DNA of 64,000 bases, taken from contig CANNZV010000922.1 of the NCBI GenBank assembly GCA_947561585.1, positions 124,001 to 188,000 of the forward strand, written 5' to 3'. This DNA comes from Caprella mutica. Lineage: Eukaryota > Arthropoda > Malacostraca > Amphipoda > Caprellidae. Of the stretch, positions 35,201 to 44,449 are shown piece after piece. The position numbers and the translations under genes were made by a program. The notes beneath the pieces were generated by a model. The model made no database searches, was not told where the DNA came from, and saw only the letters and a program-made list of their open reading frames with translations. How positions within the stretch are numbered: position 1 is the stretch's first letter; each line of letters begins with the position of its first letter.

Positions 35201-38200
35201 TTGTCATTCTCCTGAAAGAATTAAATGTGCAGATTGATATTAGTTTGATTAACTTTTTCTTTTGTGAATTTGATTATTTTGTATATTTTTATATCTCAAT
35301 AAAATTATCGTGATTCATTATCATACTAAGATAAACTTATTATCATGTAGGTACTCACCAGTTGCTTTTTAGAGGCTTCACTCTCTTCAAGTTGTTTCTG
35401 CAAATGACTGATGCTGGCCTTTAATTGTTCCCTTTCATTCTCATCATTAATAGAGCTAGCAGCAGACTGTTGTAAAGTCAGTAGTTTAGCCTTAAGCTCC
35501 TCTATCACATTTTTGTTGCTATTAAACTCTTCTCCCAATTGTTGCTTCTGCGTATCAGACTCGGCTAAATCAACTTTGAGTTGCTCTAAGTGAGCATTTA
35601 ACTGCTGTGTGTAGAGTTGATATTCACCCAGTTCCTTAGCTTTAGCAGCCTCAAACTGAGCCACGGACTGCTTCAGTAGTGCCAGTTCCTCTTGAGTGGC
35701 TTGGTGAGACTTCTTTTCGGTGTTCAACTCATCTAAAATGTTAGCGGAGTCACCACTGGAGTTCCTCAACTGCTCTATTCTGATGTTAGCCATGTGAAGC
35801 TGTGTCTTGGTCTCTGCGAGTTCACTTTGTAAGCTCTGCTGATCCTTTCCACTACTACGCACTCTTTCACCAAGTTCAGCCACTCTCAACTCATTGTCAG
35901 TGCACCTCATCTTGAACCTCTCCTTCTCCTCCACCGCCAGAGTAACTTGCGACTGAAGTCTATCTTTCTCCAGATTGAGAGCACTCACTTCTGTGTTCTT
36001 CTCTTTTAAGGAAGCTTCCAATTCATCAACTTTATGCCTGGAGGCAATGAGTCTACCCTCTAACTCTGTTACTTTGTCAGTGTGGAGCTTGAGGTTGTGT
36101 TTCAGATCACTCGCATTACTCTCCAGTTGTGTTTTCTCAGCCACTAGAATGCCCACAGTTTGTACATGGGCGTGCAACTGCCGTCTCACGTGATTCAATT
36201 CTTCAGCAGCAGGAGCTTGCCCAGCATCAGATTGATTGTTATTCTGTGCTTCAAGAAGCATTGTGTTCAAATGCTGCACTTGTTGACCTAACTGAGCTCC
36301 ATATAACTGCTGCTCCTGCAACTGCCTAGCAAGCAAACTGTTCCTTTCTTCCAGTGACCTCACCATCGCTTGTTGCTGGGAGTTCTCAACTTGAGATGAG
36401 TTAGTATTGACTATGTCTGCCTCATTCACCAGCCCCTCCAACTGCATTGATATTTGTTTGAGGTTTTCAACAGTAGATTGCTGTTGGGGAATGACAGATT
36501 GTTCTATCCTATACTCCTTTGCTGGAACTTCTGTTTTGATGGATTCAACAGAGCTCTCCCTTTCATGTGAAAAGTGACTGTGAGAACTCTCCAGTTGATT
36601 TCTATTTTCGGTGGTTCTCACAAATTCTAAATCTCTGTTTTTGAATATAGCTTCATTTTCTTTACTATCTAGTAGATTAGGTACATCTGTTTGTTCCTTA
36701 GATGCTTCACCAAAGGCGTACTTGACACTGTCATTGAAAAAATCAGAGGCAGAGGGTTTGGTTGGAGGGAACAGTGAAGAGGAATAAACTTCAGCAGGGA
36801 TGTGACTGGCATGTGTATTTGTAGAGTGAGAAACATTAGGATGCATCTCCTTTACAGTCTCATCAGACTGTACATTGACTAATTCCTCTACCTTCTCACT
36901 TTCAAAGGGAGGCTCACACGATGAAGATCTTGATAAGGTAGTTGGACTCGCCTGGAAATAGTATAAAGTTTAATCTTAATAATTACCACCATTACTCAGT
37001 AGTCTATTTCACCAATAGCTACAAGTAGTTAGCTACTTAAATAAATAGTTGTAAGTTTGTAACTATGTAACTTTAGCATTACTACAAAGATAGCACAATA
37101 CTGTATAAGAATCTATTTACCAAAGTAATTAACTTATTCTCACCTGAGAGCTGCTGAAATTAGAAGAGTCTCCAGTGTTCCTGACTCTTTTGCTTCTATA
37201 TTGCTTCAGCTGTAAAATAAATAAAAAATATTAATAAAGAGAAAATAGCAACTGTAATAATTTATAATTGTAACTGTGCTTTGTTCTCTGTATGAGCTAC
37301 AGTGCTAATTGCTTCCCAGGTAATAAAGTATGTCCAAACTTGCCATTTTAATGGCGAGTTTGTGACAGTTATTTTGAGACCTTCAATTGCAAATGGCAAG
37401 AAATATCTATTTTTCTCCTATGCTACAATGTTATTTTGGAGAGAAATTAGGTATTTTTAGAAAGAGAGCTGGAGAGACAAATGGAGAGTTTACCATGTTA
37501 CAGAGTAATAGAGTATATCAGTTAAAGCCAATTAATTGGCTTAGATTTCAAAAGTATAAAACTTAGATATGTCTAATTGGCTTTAAATTTTGAATTTAAT
37601 CCTATGTTATAATGTTCCCATATTAACTTCCAGTCTGTATTTGGTCCAGTTTGTATTTGGTGCACTGAACTCCTCTGACTTTATCAAAAATCTGAGAAAT
37701 AGCTGCCAACATTTTTCATCATTTGTCTAGTCCTCCAACATTTTTCCAGTTTCTCCTCCAAAAATTAATGATAAAATAGGAATCAATAGCTAAATATCCT
37801 CCGATATTGAAGGAATATTTTTATTAGAGAAATTGAATATCTGCCGACATATCATTGGAATTTAGATTTACCACCAAATACAATCTGGTATTTGGTGCAG
37901 AAAATTCCACTGACTCTTTGAAAAAGCTGAAAAAACCTACCATAAATTTCCAGTAAATTAGTAATTTGGCTGATCGGTGATCCACCAGCACCACGCCACC
38001 ACCAAGGCAAAGGCACCAACAATTCCAGACTGCAGGAACTGGTTACTGGTAAACTGTTGACTGTTTTTTGCCTTTTGTTCACATTAAAATTATTGTAAAT
38101 ATAGGAGAAAATTAAGGTTTGTTTGCACAGAAAATGTTAAAAATGTCCCTTATTCCCAGTCTGCAGAATATGGAACATTTTTCCAAGACTCTCTGCGGGA

Positions 38201-39650
38201 GTTTTTGAATGAAATTTAAGAAATTGGAGATCTCTGCGGGAGATTTTGATTTAATTCCTATGTTACCATTAATATAGCTGCGGGAGATGAATTAATTCCT
38301 ATGTTACCATTAATTTAGCTGCGGGAGATTCTGAATCTGCTGCTGCCTGCTGAGAGTCAGAGAGTAGCTCTCTCTCAAATTAAAGTCTCTGCGGGAGAAG
38401 AGACACATTTTGCAGACTGGCCTTATTATATTAATCTGCAGACTGAGACTGGCAACATTTTACCCATTTTTCCACTAAAAATTAATGGCAACATAGCCAG
38501 TCTGCCCAAGTAATAAAGCATGTCCAAACTCGCCATTTTAATGGCGAGTTTGTGACAATTATTTTGAGCCCTTCAATTGCAAATGGCGAGTTTTTTCTAT
38601 TTTTCTCCTATGCTACAATGTTATTTTGGAGAGAATTAATGATAATTTGATCATTTTGGAGAGAATTTGTTGAATTTTGGAGAGAGCTGGAGAGAGAAAT
38701 GGTGAGTTTATGAGACATACAATTTTACTTGGCAGTCTGCAGAATGTGTCTCTTCTCCCGCAGAGATTTTAATTTGAGAGACAGTTATTCTCTGACTCTC
38801 AGTAGCAGATTCAGAAACTCCCGCAGCTAAATTAATGGTAACATAGGAATTAATTCAAAATCTCCCTCAGCTAAATTAATCGTAACATAGGAATTAATTC
38901 AAGATCTCCCGCAGAGATCTCAAATTTCTAAAATTCAATCAAAAACTCCCGCAGAGAGTCTGGGAAAAATGTTCCATATTCTGCAGACTGGCAACATAGG
39001 AATAAATAGCTAAAAATCCACCAACTCTGACAGAATATTATTTTCAATGGAGAAAAATTCCACCGACGTGTCGGTGGAATTTACCACGAAATACAGACTG
39101 GGTTAATTTTGGCTTGAAATCTTGAAGAAATGAGCCAAATTGGCTTGGCTCCGAATTTCAGTGAAATTTTGGCTCAAAAATTGGCTTAAGTTAGGTACAA
39201 TTTTGAATTTTCCAGCCCCTGAAACATGGAGAGTTTATCTTATGAGCCATATATAGTATATTACTTGGGTGATGGGTCTAATTATCTATAAATTGAATTA
39301 AACAATTTTTTAAATTTAACATCCAAGAACAGGCAACATGGGTGTGGTGTACGGTTGTACCTACAAATAGAATTAAAAATTGTAATAAACCTAAACTGGC
39401 TAAACAGATTAAAGAGTTCTGAGTTTAATAGATTTAGATCTAAAAATTAAAAGATAAGGGAAAAGTGGAAACCCAGATATTGTGTTCTATTTCTTACTCT
39501 GACTATCAATTGGAGTTCTGACATTTTCTATAGACTTAAAAATAGAGTGATAAAATAATAGAAACTCTTGAGAAAGTAATTAGTTAGTGATTAATTTTAA
39601 CTGACCTTTAATCTGGCAGCAGCTAATTTGTGTTCCTTTCCAGTATCCAT
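29182..39650 (-). CDS. GOLGA2: GOLGA2 / GM130 cis-Golgi golgin
   Basis: GM130 is a peripheral cis-Golgi coiled-coil tether that binds p115 and Rab1 and is anchored by GRASP65. Exons in order: 39606-39650, 37144-37209, 35359-36951, 34993-35211, 34469-34575, 33843-34279, 31733-31906, 30902-31029, 30437-30548, 29993-30079, 29182-29318; total 3105 nt, 1034 residues, all phases consistent (human is about 1000). The basic N-terminus (KEHKLAAARLK, KQYRSKRVRN) matches the p115/importin-binding end. The body is long coiled coil. Family landmarks are VQTVGILVAEKTQLES, SRALAQNKILKEQLSELQDG, ENDTIGDYITIYQFKRGVL and RILNLIKEMEKQ. The protein ends HPCGLCSGSLITV. Vertebrate GM130 instead continues after its Pro-Cys with a PFFYRADENDEVK segment ending ITVI. 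The last codons here lie inside the 22-bp minisatellite. Confidence 0.93.
29348..29525. repeat. Foldback element, CACTATA-ended family, in GOLGA2 intron 10
   Basis: Begins CCTCTATAGTGAATG and ends near CATTCACTATAG, with mirrored inner arms AACAGATTTTCTTTAGTC. Same family as 6366-6520 and 48110-48300. A further fragment lies at 29862-29900. Confidence 0.55.
31138..31625. repeat. Dispersed repeat family, copy C (rearranged)
   Basis: Shares GATAGTAAATGAAGCCTA, AACTGCAAGTAGCGTTAG and the tail block CACAGACAGTTTCAGGATAG with the other copies, but carries extra sequence in the middle. In GOLGA2 intron 7. Confidence 0.55.
32515..32685. mobile_element. hAT-type MITE, TAGGGTTGTGAC family
   Basis: Termini TAGGCTTGTGACAATATGC and an inverted TAGGGTTGTGACAATATGC. 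Flanks TTAATAAC and ACAATAAC agree only partly, so this is an older or eroded insertion. In GOLGA2 intron 6. Confidence 0.65.
32740..33202 (-). CDS. Candidate small secreted-peptide gene nested in GOLGA2 intron 6
   Basis: An ATG at 33200-33202 with A at -3 opens a frame that reads as a signal peptide: MSVRIIC, then a hydrophobic core SSALLVLLLLTAP, then VEK. At 33133 there is a GT donor after AAAG; an acceptor TTTTCTACAG lies at about 32799. Splicing 33133-33202 to 32740-32798 keeps phase and gives 42 residues ending SLLSKGKYTPIQQ. Unspliced, the same ATG gives 39 residues ending at 33083. A third reading is a 63-nt phase-compatible cassette exon of GOLGA2. I recognise no family. The ATG lies only 17 bp from a foldback MITE, so promoter and 5' end are unclear. 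This is inference from signal-peptide character and splice phase only. Confidence 0.25.
33219..33419. repeat. Foldback MITE, GTAAGTTATGAATTAC family
   Basis: Inverted arms GTAAGTTATGAATTACCGGT and inverse, inner arms around TCAGTTCCACATCTTC. Same family as 12669-12825. In GOLGA2 intron 6. Confidence 0.7.
33481..33712. repeat. Foldback element, AGGGCCGTACACACGTAGGG family
   Basis: Almost the whole 232 bp is a palindrome: arms of about 100 bp (AGGGCCGTACACACGTAGGG; CTAAGCTCCTCCTACTTTTT) around a short AT centre. Relatives lie at 16000, 47690 and 50581. In GOLGA2 intron 6. Confidence 0.75.
34699..34844. repeat. Foldback MITE, GAAGTTACGAATTATTGG family
   Basis: Copy of the family at 12669 with arms AAGTTACGAATTATTGGTCA and inverse. 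In GOLGA2 intron 4. Confidence 0.7.
38155..38420. mobile_element. hAT-type MITE, CCAGTCTGCAGAATATGG family
   Basis: Ends CCAGTCTGCAGAAT and TTTTGCAGACTGG, with flanks CCTTATTC and CCTTATTA matching at 7 of 8. The interior has repeated TCTCTGCGGGAG blocks. Relatives occur near 19707-20120 and 38731-38989. Confidence 0.65.
38515..38732. mobile_element. hAT-type MITE, CCAAGTAATA family, nested
   Basis: Ends CCAAGTAATAAAGC and TTTTACTTGG, with the perfect 8-bp duplication CAGTCTGC on both sides (38507-38514 and 38733-38740). The duplicated target is itself the terminus of another MITE family. Confidence 0.8.
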
Positions 39651-40016
39651 GATGGGGCACTTGACTTACCTAAATTATATCAGAGGATATTTAACTAATG
39701 AAAAATTAATAGAAAAATAAATTCACATTTCCCACTAACAATTAAATTATGTTAATTATTACATTAAGGTGAATGTTTTTTTTTTTTTATTAATAAAAAG
39801 GAGTTTATAGTATAATTTATTTTATACTTTGTCTCCTGGATTAGTTTTTATTTTTTTTAAATCAATAGATGTTGCAATCACAGATACTCATATAACTACT
39901 TCTATATATATCCATATCAGATCTGCATTCATTTAGCTATTTACATATTTACATTGTGGAGTTTTGTTAAAACTATACATGTTACTCTATCTTACCCAAT
40001 GGGTATAGGGAATAGA

Positions 40017-40553
40017 TGCCGGGCGTTCTCTTCAGAGCACCACTCTCCTATGTGGGAAGAAGAGTGGGTCCTATTGGGAGGGCAAGGGGACAATTACATA
40101 GTTTAGATATAACAAAAACAATGGGGAAAAGTGCCGGGCGTTCTCTTCGGACCACCACCCTCCTTTTGTGGGAAGGAGAGTGGGTCCTACTGGGAGGGCA
40201 AGGGGACAAATACATAGTTTGTATATAACAAAAACAATGGGGGAGAGTGCCGGGCGTTCTCTTCGGAGCACCACCCTCCTTTTGTGGGAAAGAGAGTGGG
40301 TCCTACTGGGAGGGCAAGGGGACAAATACATAGTTTAGATATAACAAAAACAATGGGGGAAAGTGCCGGGCATTCTCTTCGGAGCACCACCCTCCTTTGT
40401 GGGAAGGAGAGTGGGTCCTACTGGGAGGGCAAGGGGACAAATACATAGTTTAAATATAACAATAACAATGGGGAAAAGTGCCGGGCGTTCTCTTCGGAGC
40501 ACCACCCTCCTTTTGTGGGAAGGAGAATGGGTCCTACTGGGAGGGCAGGGGAA
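40017..40553. repeat. GC-rich 116-bp tandem array upstream of GOLGA2
   Basis: Five units at 115-116 bp spacing. Each has GTGCCGGGCGTTCTCTTCGG, CACCACCCTCCTT, GGGTCCTACTGGGAGGGC and an AT-rich tail. It lies 367 bp upstream of the GOLGA2 start codon in transcript direction and 110 bp from the LINE poly(A) end. Several long frames read through it only because the period is short and GC-rich; none resembles a protein family. Confidence 0.85.
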
Positions 40554-40664
40554 ACCTTGACCCACCCTCAGTGGGTCAAGCTGACCAACCATGTCAAGGT
40601 TTCATTAATAAATTCAGTAGCTTGACCCATTATACTAATTATATCTCATAGTAATTTGTTACAG
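40554..40664. other. Spacer between tandem array and LINE
   Basis: Contains a small inverted repeat around TTGACCCACCCTCAGTGGGT. No gene seen. Confidence 0.4.
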
Positions 40665-40681
40665 TTTTTTTTTTTTTTTTT

Positions 40682-43600
40682 TTATATATCTTTTATCTTA
40701 CCAGTGCATTTGATATAGTATATCAGTATTTGGAAAATATTTCTCCTTTTGTTATGTAGAGTTTGATCTCCTCCTAGTAGAACAGTCAGTGTTGGATCAT
40801 CTATACCAATACCACTAAGACTTCTTAACATGAGCCATCTTTGATCCTGGAATTCAGAACATTCCATCAGGAAGTGTTGGATTGTTTCTGGCACCATGCA
40901 GTATTGACAAAGCTCACTGTCACTCATCCCAAATCTATGTAGGTATTGCCTCAAGCCTGCATGGCCCATTCTCATGCGATGAATAACTACTTCATGTCTT
41001 CTGGTTCTGAATTGTGCCACAGGTGCATCATTTGATGGTCTCTGTCTGATCTCCCTCAGGAACAGTCCTCTACCAGATGACTCAGTATTGAACTGCCAAT
41101 ATTCACTCCAACACTCAATCATTCTTCTCTTTAGGATACTGATCCACTCCGGACTGGCAAGATTATATAGCTCACTTTTTATGTTTTCATGTCCCTTGTT
41201 TGCTGACTGATCTGCTATCTCATTACCAACTATACCACAATGGGCCTTCGCCCAATGTAAATGTACAGTCCCTGTTATATTGAGGTCCACCAATATGTTT
41301 TGTATTCTAGTTACAATATTTACATACTCTGAATCCCTTGTTAAAATAGATTGGAGACCACTTTTAGAGTCTGAAAAAATTACTGTCCTGTTAATGTCAT
41401 TATTATTGCAGTACTCTAGTGCTTTCCATATGGCAAACAGCTCAGAGCTGATCACTGAATGCTCTGATCTCAGTTTCCAGCATGTTGTGGTACCAAGAGA
41501 TGGAACATACATAGCTGCAGCAACCGAATTCTGAGTGTCGTCACTTATCTTAGATCCATCAGTAAACAGCACAGTGAACCCAGCATATTTTTCCCCTACA
41601 TAAGTTAAGAAAGCACCATTATCCCTCACCTCATCACAAAATTCCAGTTTAACATACTTAGCCAAATGCTTCCACGGAGAGAGTGCAGCAGCATCACCAA
41701 ATGTTCTTCTGATAGAAGTCATGTTCAACTGTCTCATGGACCTCACAGATCTCCATGAGAAGGAACTGAATGGGTGTTGATTTGCAATCATATTAGGTGA
41801 ATTCAATTTTAGCATCCGAGTGGTTTCATAGTCCTTGGGTTTATTCTTCAGTTTAATTACTTGTTTTACATTTAGATAGTCTCTATGAAGTGTTAGAGGT
41901 ACGATTCCTGCCTCTACTTCTAGGGAGAGTATCGGAGATGTTCTTCTTGCTCCTAGTATTAGCCTCAAAGCGCAATTTTGTATTGGATCCATTTTTTTTA
42001 GATTAGTCTTTGAAGCTGAACCATAGAGGATACTTCCATAATCTATCTTGGCCCTGATGTAGGCTATATAGAAGTTTTTTAATACCAATGTGGAGGCCCC
42101 CCACATGGATGAGGAGAACGTTTTCATAAGGTTTAATCTTAAATTACAGTCTCTTTTCAATTGATCTATATGGTTACCCCAATTAAGATTGGGAGAATCA
42201 AACTGCATTCCAAGTAATCGTGTACTTTTTTTGTATTCAATGACATTCCCATTGAGACGTAATATTGGACACTGTATTTTTTTCCTGGTGAAATGCTGTA
42301 CTACAGATTTCTGTGGATTGACAGTGAGACCCCACTTTTTGGCCCATTCTGCAAATCTGTTCAGATAGTTCTGCATTCTCCGTTTAGCTATTGCAGGATC
42401 ATCCGCCACACAGCTGACAGTTATATCATCTGCATAGACATAGAGATGTGCAAATTCATCTTTAGGCATATCCATCATCATTAGATTGAAGAGGATTGGC
42501 GAGAGAATTGCACCTTGAGGAGTTCCTGTTTCCACCTCAACAGAGTCAGACAGCATTCCCTCTACATTGACCCTGATTGCTCTGCTCCTAAAGTAGTTAT
42601 CTAACCAGCTAATCATGTTTCCTCTAATACCGCTGCACACTAGTTTACATATCAATCCCTCTCCCCACACTGTGTCAAACGCACCCTTCAAGTCAATATA
42701 AGTAACAATACATATTCTCCCTTCTGCTATAGACTCTCTTATATTATTCTCAAGTCTTAGAAGAATATCAATAGTTCCTTGACCCTTTCTAAAACCACAT
42801 TGTGAGTTTGATAACAGGCTTTTTCTTTCAACAATATATTCAAGTCTATTTTTAATAATTCTCTCTAAAGTTTTTCCAATGCAGGATAATAGGGCAATTG
42901 GTCTATATGATGAAATAGAGTCTTTGGGCTTACCAGCTTTATATATGGGTAAAACCACTGCACTCTTCCATGATCTCGGAATGATTCCAGTCTTGAAACT
43001 TTGATTGAAAATTGATAGAAGCTCCTTCAGGCTAGTCGGGTTGAGTGCCTTCAACAGTGTATATGAGATGTTATCCTCTCCAGGTGAGGAAGAACTTTTT
43101 GCACTCTCTACAGAGGAGACCACCTCTTCATAGGTAATATCTTCATTATAGTCATCATTTGTGATTTCAGAGGCCTCAATCAACAACTGTTGATAATTCC
43201 CAATATATTGCCTTCTGATGCCATTAGGCACTGTGGTCAGGTTCATGGCATGCAAATCAGCTTTCTTTTTAGAATCAACAACCATTTGGTTTTGAAAAAC
43301 TAAAGGTGTTGATTTTGAGACTGCTATACCTCTCATTTTTCTGATTTTATCCCATATTTCTACTGGAGGAGTGTCAAATTTAATTTCGGATATGAAATCA
43401 TTAAAAGATTTTTTTCTTTTATCTTTTTTTATTTGGTTGAATTCTTTGGATATTTCCTTGAATTTGTTTATATTTTCTTCAGAAGGATATTTACTCATTC
43501 TCCTCCTTGCCTTCCTTCTCTCTCCTACTTTCTGGTAACATTCTCTGTCCCACCACAAGACGTTACCCTTTATTCTTGTTCTTCCACTAGTCAGCTCTAT

Positions 43601-44449
43601 ATTGTTTTCTGCCGCTGTTAGCAATCTCTGACTAAAATCTTCTGCTCTGCTGTCAATATCATTTGGATGAATCAATTTAGACTCCCGGATACTATTTGAG
43701 AAGCTTTTCAGGTTTTCTTTGGTAGTTTTCCATTTTTTTCGGGTACTAATAACATTTGTAAATGGTCTTAAACAAATTTTCAGCCTAATTGGAATGTGAT
43801 CACTTCCCACATCATGGAGTCTGTCAATTGTGGTCACTGTACTCAGATTAGATGACACCAGACAAAGGTCTAGACATGACTGACGTCCAGTAGAGACATT
43901 CAGTCTCGTATAGAAGTCAATGGGGTTTACTAAGAACGCTTCAGTATTGTAGACAACATATTCTAGTGTTCTGCCAGATATGTCCGCTCTTCCACAATCA
44001 GAAGATAGCAATGGGGAGTGGGCATTGAAATCTCCCACAATTATGTATTTGTTGCCCAGCTGATGAAGAATGTGAAGCATTTCAGCATTTCGAATATTAG
44101 AGTTTGGATTGTACAAATTTAAAATGGAAATTTTTGAACTGTCTTGTAGGAATATTTCAACTGCCATGAATTCAAGATGGCCTCCCTGGTGTGTAGCTAA
44201 ATTCAGCTTATTATATTGTAAATCATGGCGTATCAGCATTCCCAAACCCCCTCCCCTAGCATTCTCCCTGTTAATCCACTCACAGGAGTAGCCAACAAAG
44301 CTAGGGACGTATTTATCGTTTAGCCAGGTTTCATTAAAGGCCACAAAAGCAGGTTTTTCTTTATATATTAAGAGTTTGATTTCTCCAAGTTTGTTACTGA
44401 TACTTTGACAATTTAGAAAAATTCCACTCAGTTTATTATAGGAGTTCAT
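40682..44449 (-). CDS. LINE ORF2: endonuclease, reverse transcriptase, RNase H
   Basis: A 1255-residue polyprotein that nicks target DNA and copies the element RNA into the genome. In order: an APE-type endonuclease at roughly residues 1-230 (IFLNCQSISNK, FNETWLND, IIVGDFNAHSPLL, SDHIPIRLK); a reverse transcriptase around 450-720 (YRPIALLSCIGKTLERII, GFRKGQGTID, TPQGAILSPILFN, and the catalytic YVYADDITV); an RNase H domain around 965-1090 (VLFTDGSK, SSELFAIWKALEYC, IFSDSKSGLQSI, HWAKAHCGIVGNEIAD); and a C-terminal zinc motif (CQYCMVPETIQHFLMEC). All catalytic motifs look intact and the frame is uninterrupted. The start ATG overlaps the ORF1 stop (ATGA), suggesting stop-restart translation. 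The TAA stop borders the poly(A) tract. Confidence 0.95.
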   Translation of the reverse strand: MNSYNKLSGIFLNCQSISNKLGEIKLLIYKEKPAFVAFNETWLNDKYVPSFVGYSCEWINRENARGGGLGMLIRHDLQYNKLNLATHQGGHLEFMAVEIFLQDSSKISILNLYNPNSNIRNAEMLHILHQLGNKYIIVGDFNAHSPLLSSDCGRADISGRTLEYVVYNTEAFLVNPIDFYTRLNVSTGRQSCLDLCLVSSNLSTVTTIDRLHDVGSDHIPIRLKICLRPFTNVISTRKKWKTTKENLKSFSNSIRESKLIHPNDIDSRAEDFSQRLLTAAENNIELTSGRTRIKGNVLWWDRECYQKVGERRKARRRMSKYPSEENINKFKEISKEFNQIKKDKRKKSFNDFISEIKFDTPPVEIWDKIRKMRGIAVSKSTPLVFQNQMVVDSKKKADLHAMNLTTVPNGIRRQYIGNYQQLLIEASEITNDDYNEDITYEEVVSSVESAKSSSSPGEDNISYTLLKALNPTSLKELLSIFNQSFKTGIIPRSWKSAVVLPIYKAGKPKDSISSYRPIALLSCIGKTLERIIKNRLEYIVERKSLLSNSQCGFRKGQGTIDILLRLENNIRESIAEGRICIVTYIDLKGAFDTVWGEGLICKLVCSGIRGNMISWLDNYFRSRAIRVNVEGMLSDSVEVETGTPQGAILSPILFNLMMMDMPKDEFAHLYVYADDITVSCVADDPAIAKRRMQNYLNRFAEWAKKWGLTVNPQKSVVQHFTRKKIQCPILRLNGNVIEYKKSTRLLGMQFDSPNLNWGNHIDQLKRDCNLRLNLMKTFSSSMWGASTLVLKNFYIAYIRAKIDYGSILYGSASKTNLKKMDPIQNCALRLILGARRTSPILSLEVEAGIVPLTLHRDYLNVKQVIKLKNKPKDYETTRMLKLNSPNMIANQHPFSSFSWRSVRSMRQLNMTSIRRTFGDAAALSPWKHLAKYVKLEFCDEVRDNGAFLTYVGEKYAGFTVLFTDGSKISDDTQNSVAAAMYVPSLGTTTCWKLRSEHSVISSELFAIWKALEYCNNNDINRTVIFSDSKSGLQSILTRDSEYVNIVTRIQNILVDLNITGTVHLHWAKAHCGIVGNEIADQSANKGHENIKSELYNLASPEWISILKRRMIECWSEYWQFNTESSGRGLFLREIRQRPSNDAPVAQFRTRRHEVVIHRMRMGHAGLRQYLHRFGMSDSELCQYCMVPETIQHFLMECSEFQDQRWLMLRSLSGIGIDDPTLTVLLGGDQTLHNKRRNIFQILIYYIKCTGKIKDI

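Larger units (their letters stand above)
37315..39105. repeat. MITE cluster in GOLGA2 intron 1
   Basis: About 1.8 kb is almost wholly short DNA elements placed end to end: a CCAGGTAATA-type copy (37315-37495), CCAGTCTGTATTTGG-type fragments (37620-37960), a CCAGTCTGCAGAATATGG element (38155-38420), a CCAAGTAATA element (38515-38732), a reverse CCAGTCTGCAGAAT copy (about 38731-38989) and a final CAGACTGG-ended fragment to about 39103. Confidence 0.65.

Noticed and set aside
35411..36329. Three 60-72-codon plus-strand frames
   Set aside because: Antisense shadows of the large GOLGA2 exon 3.
40016..40592. Several 65-86-codon frames on both strands
   Set aside because: They are echoes of the 116-bp tandem array, with the same peptide shifted by one unit; no family resemblance.
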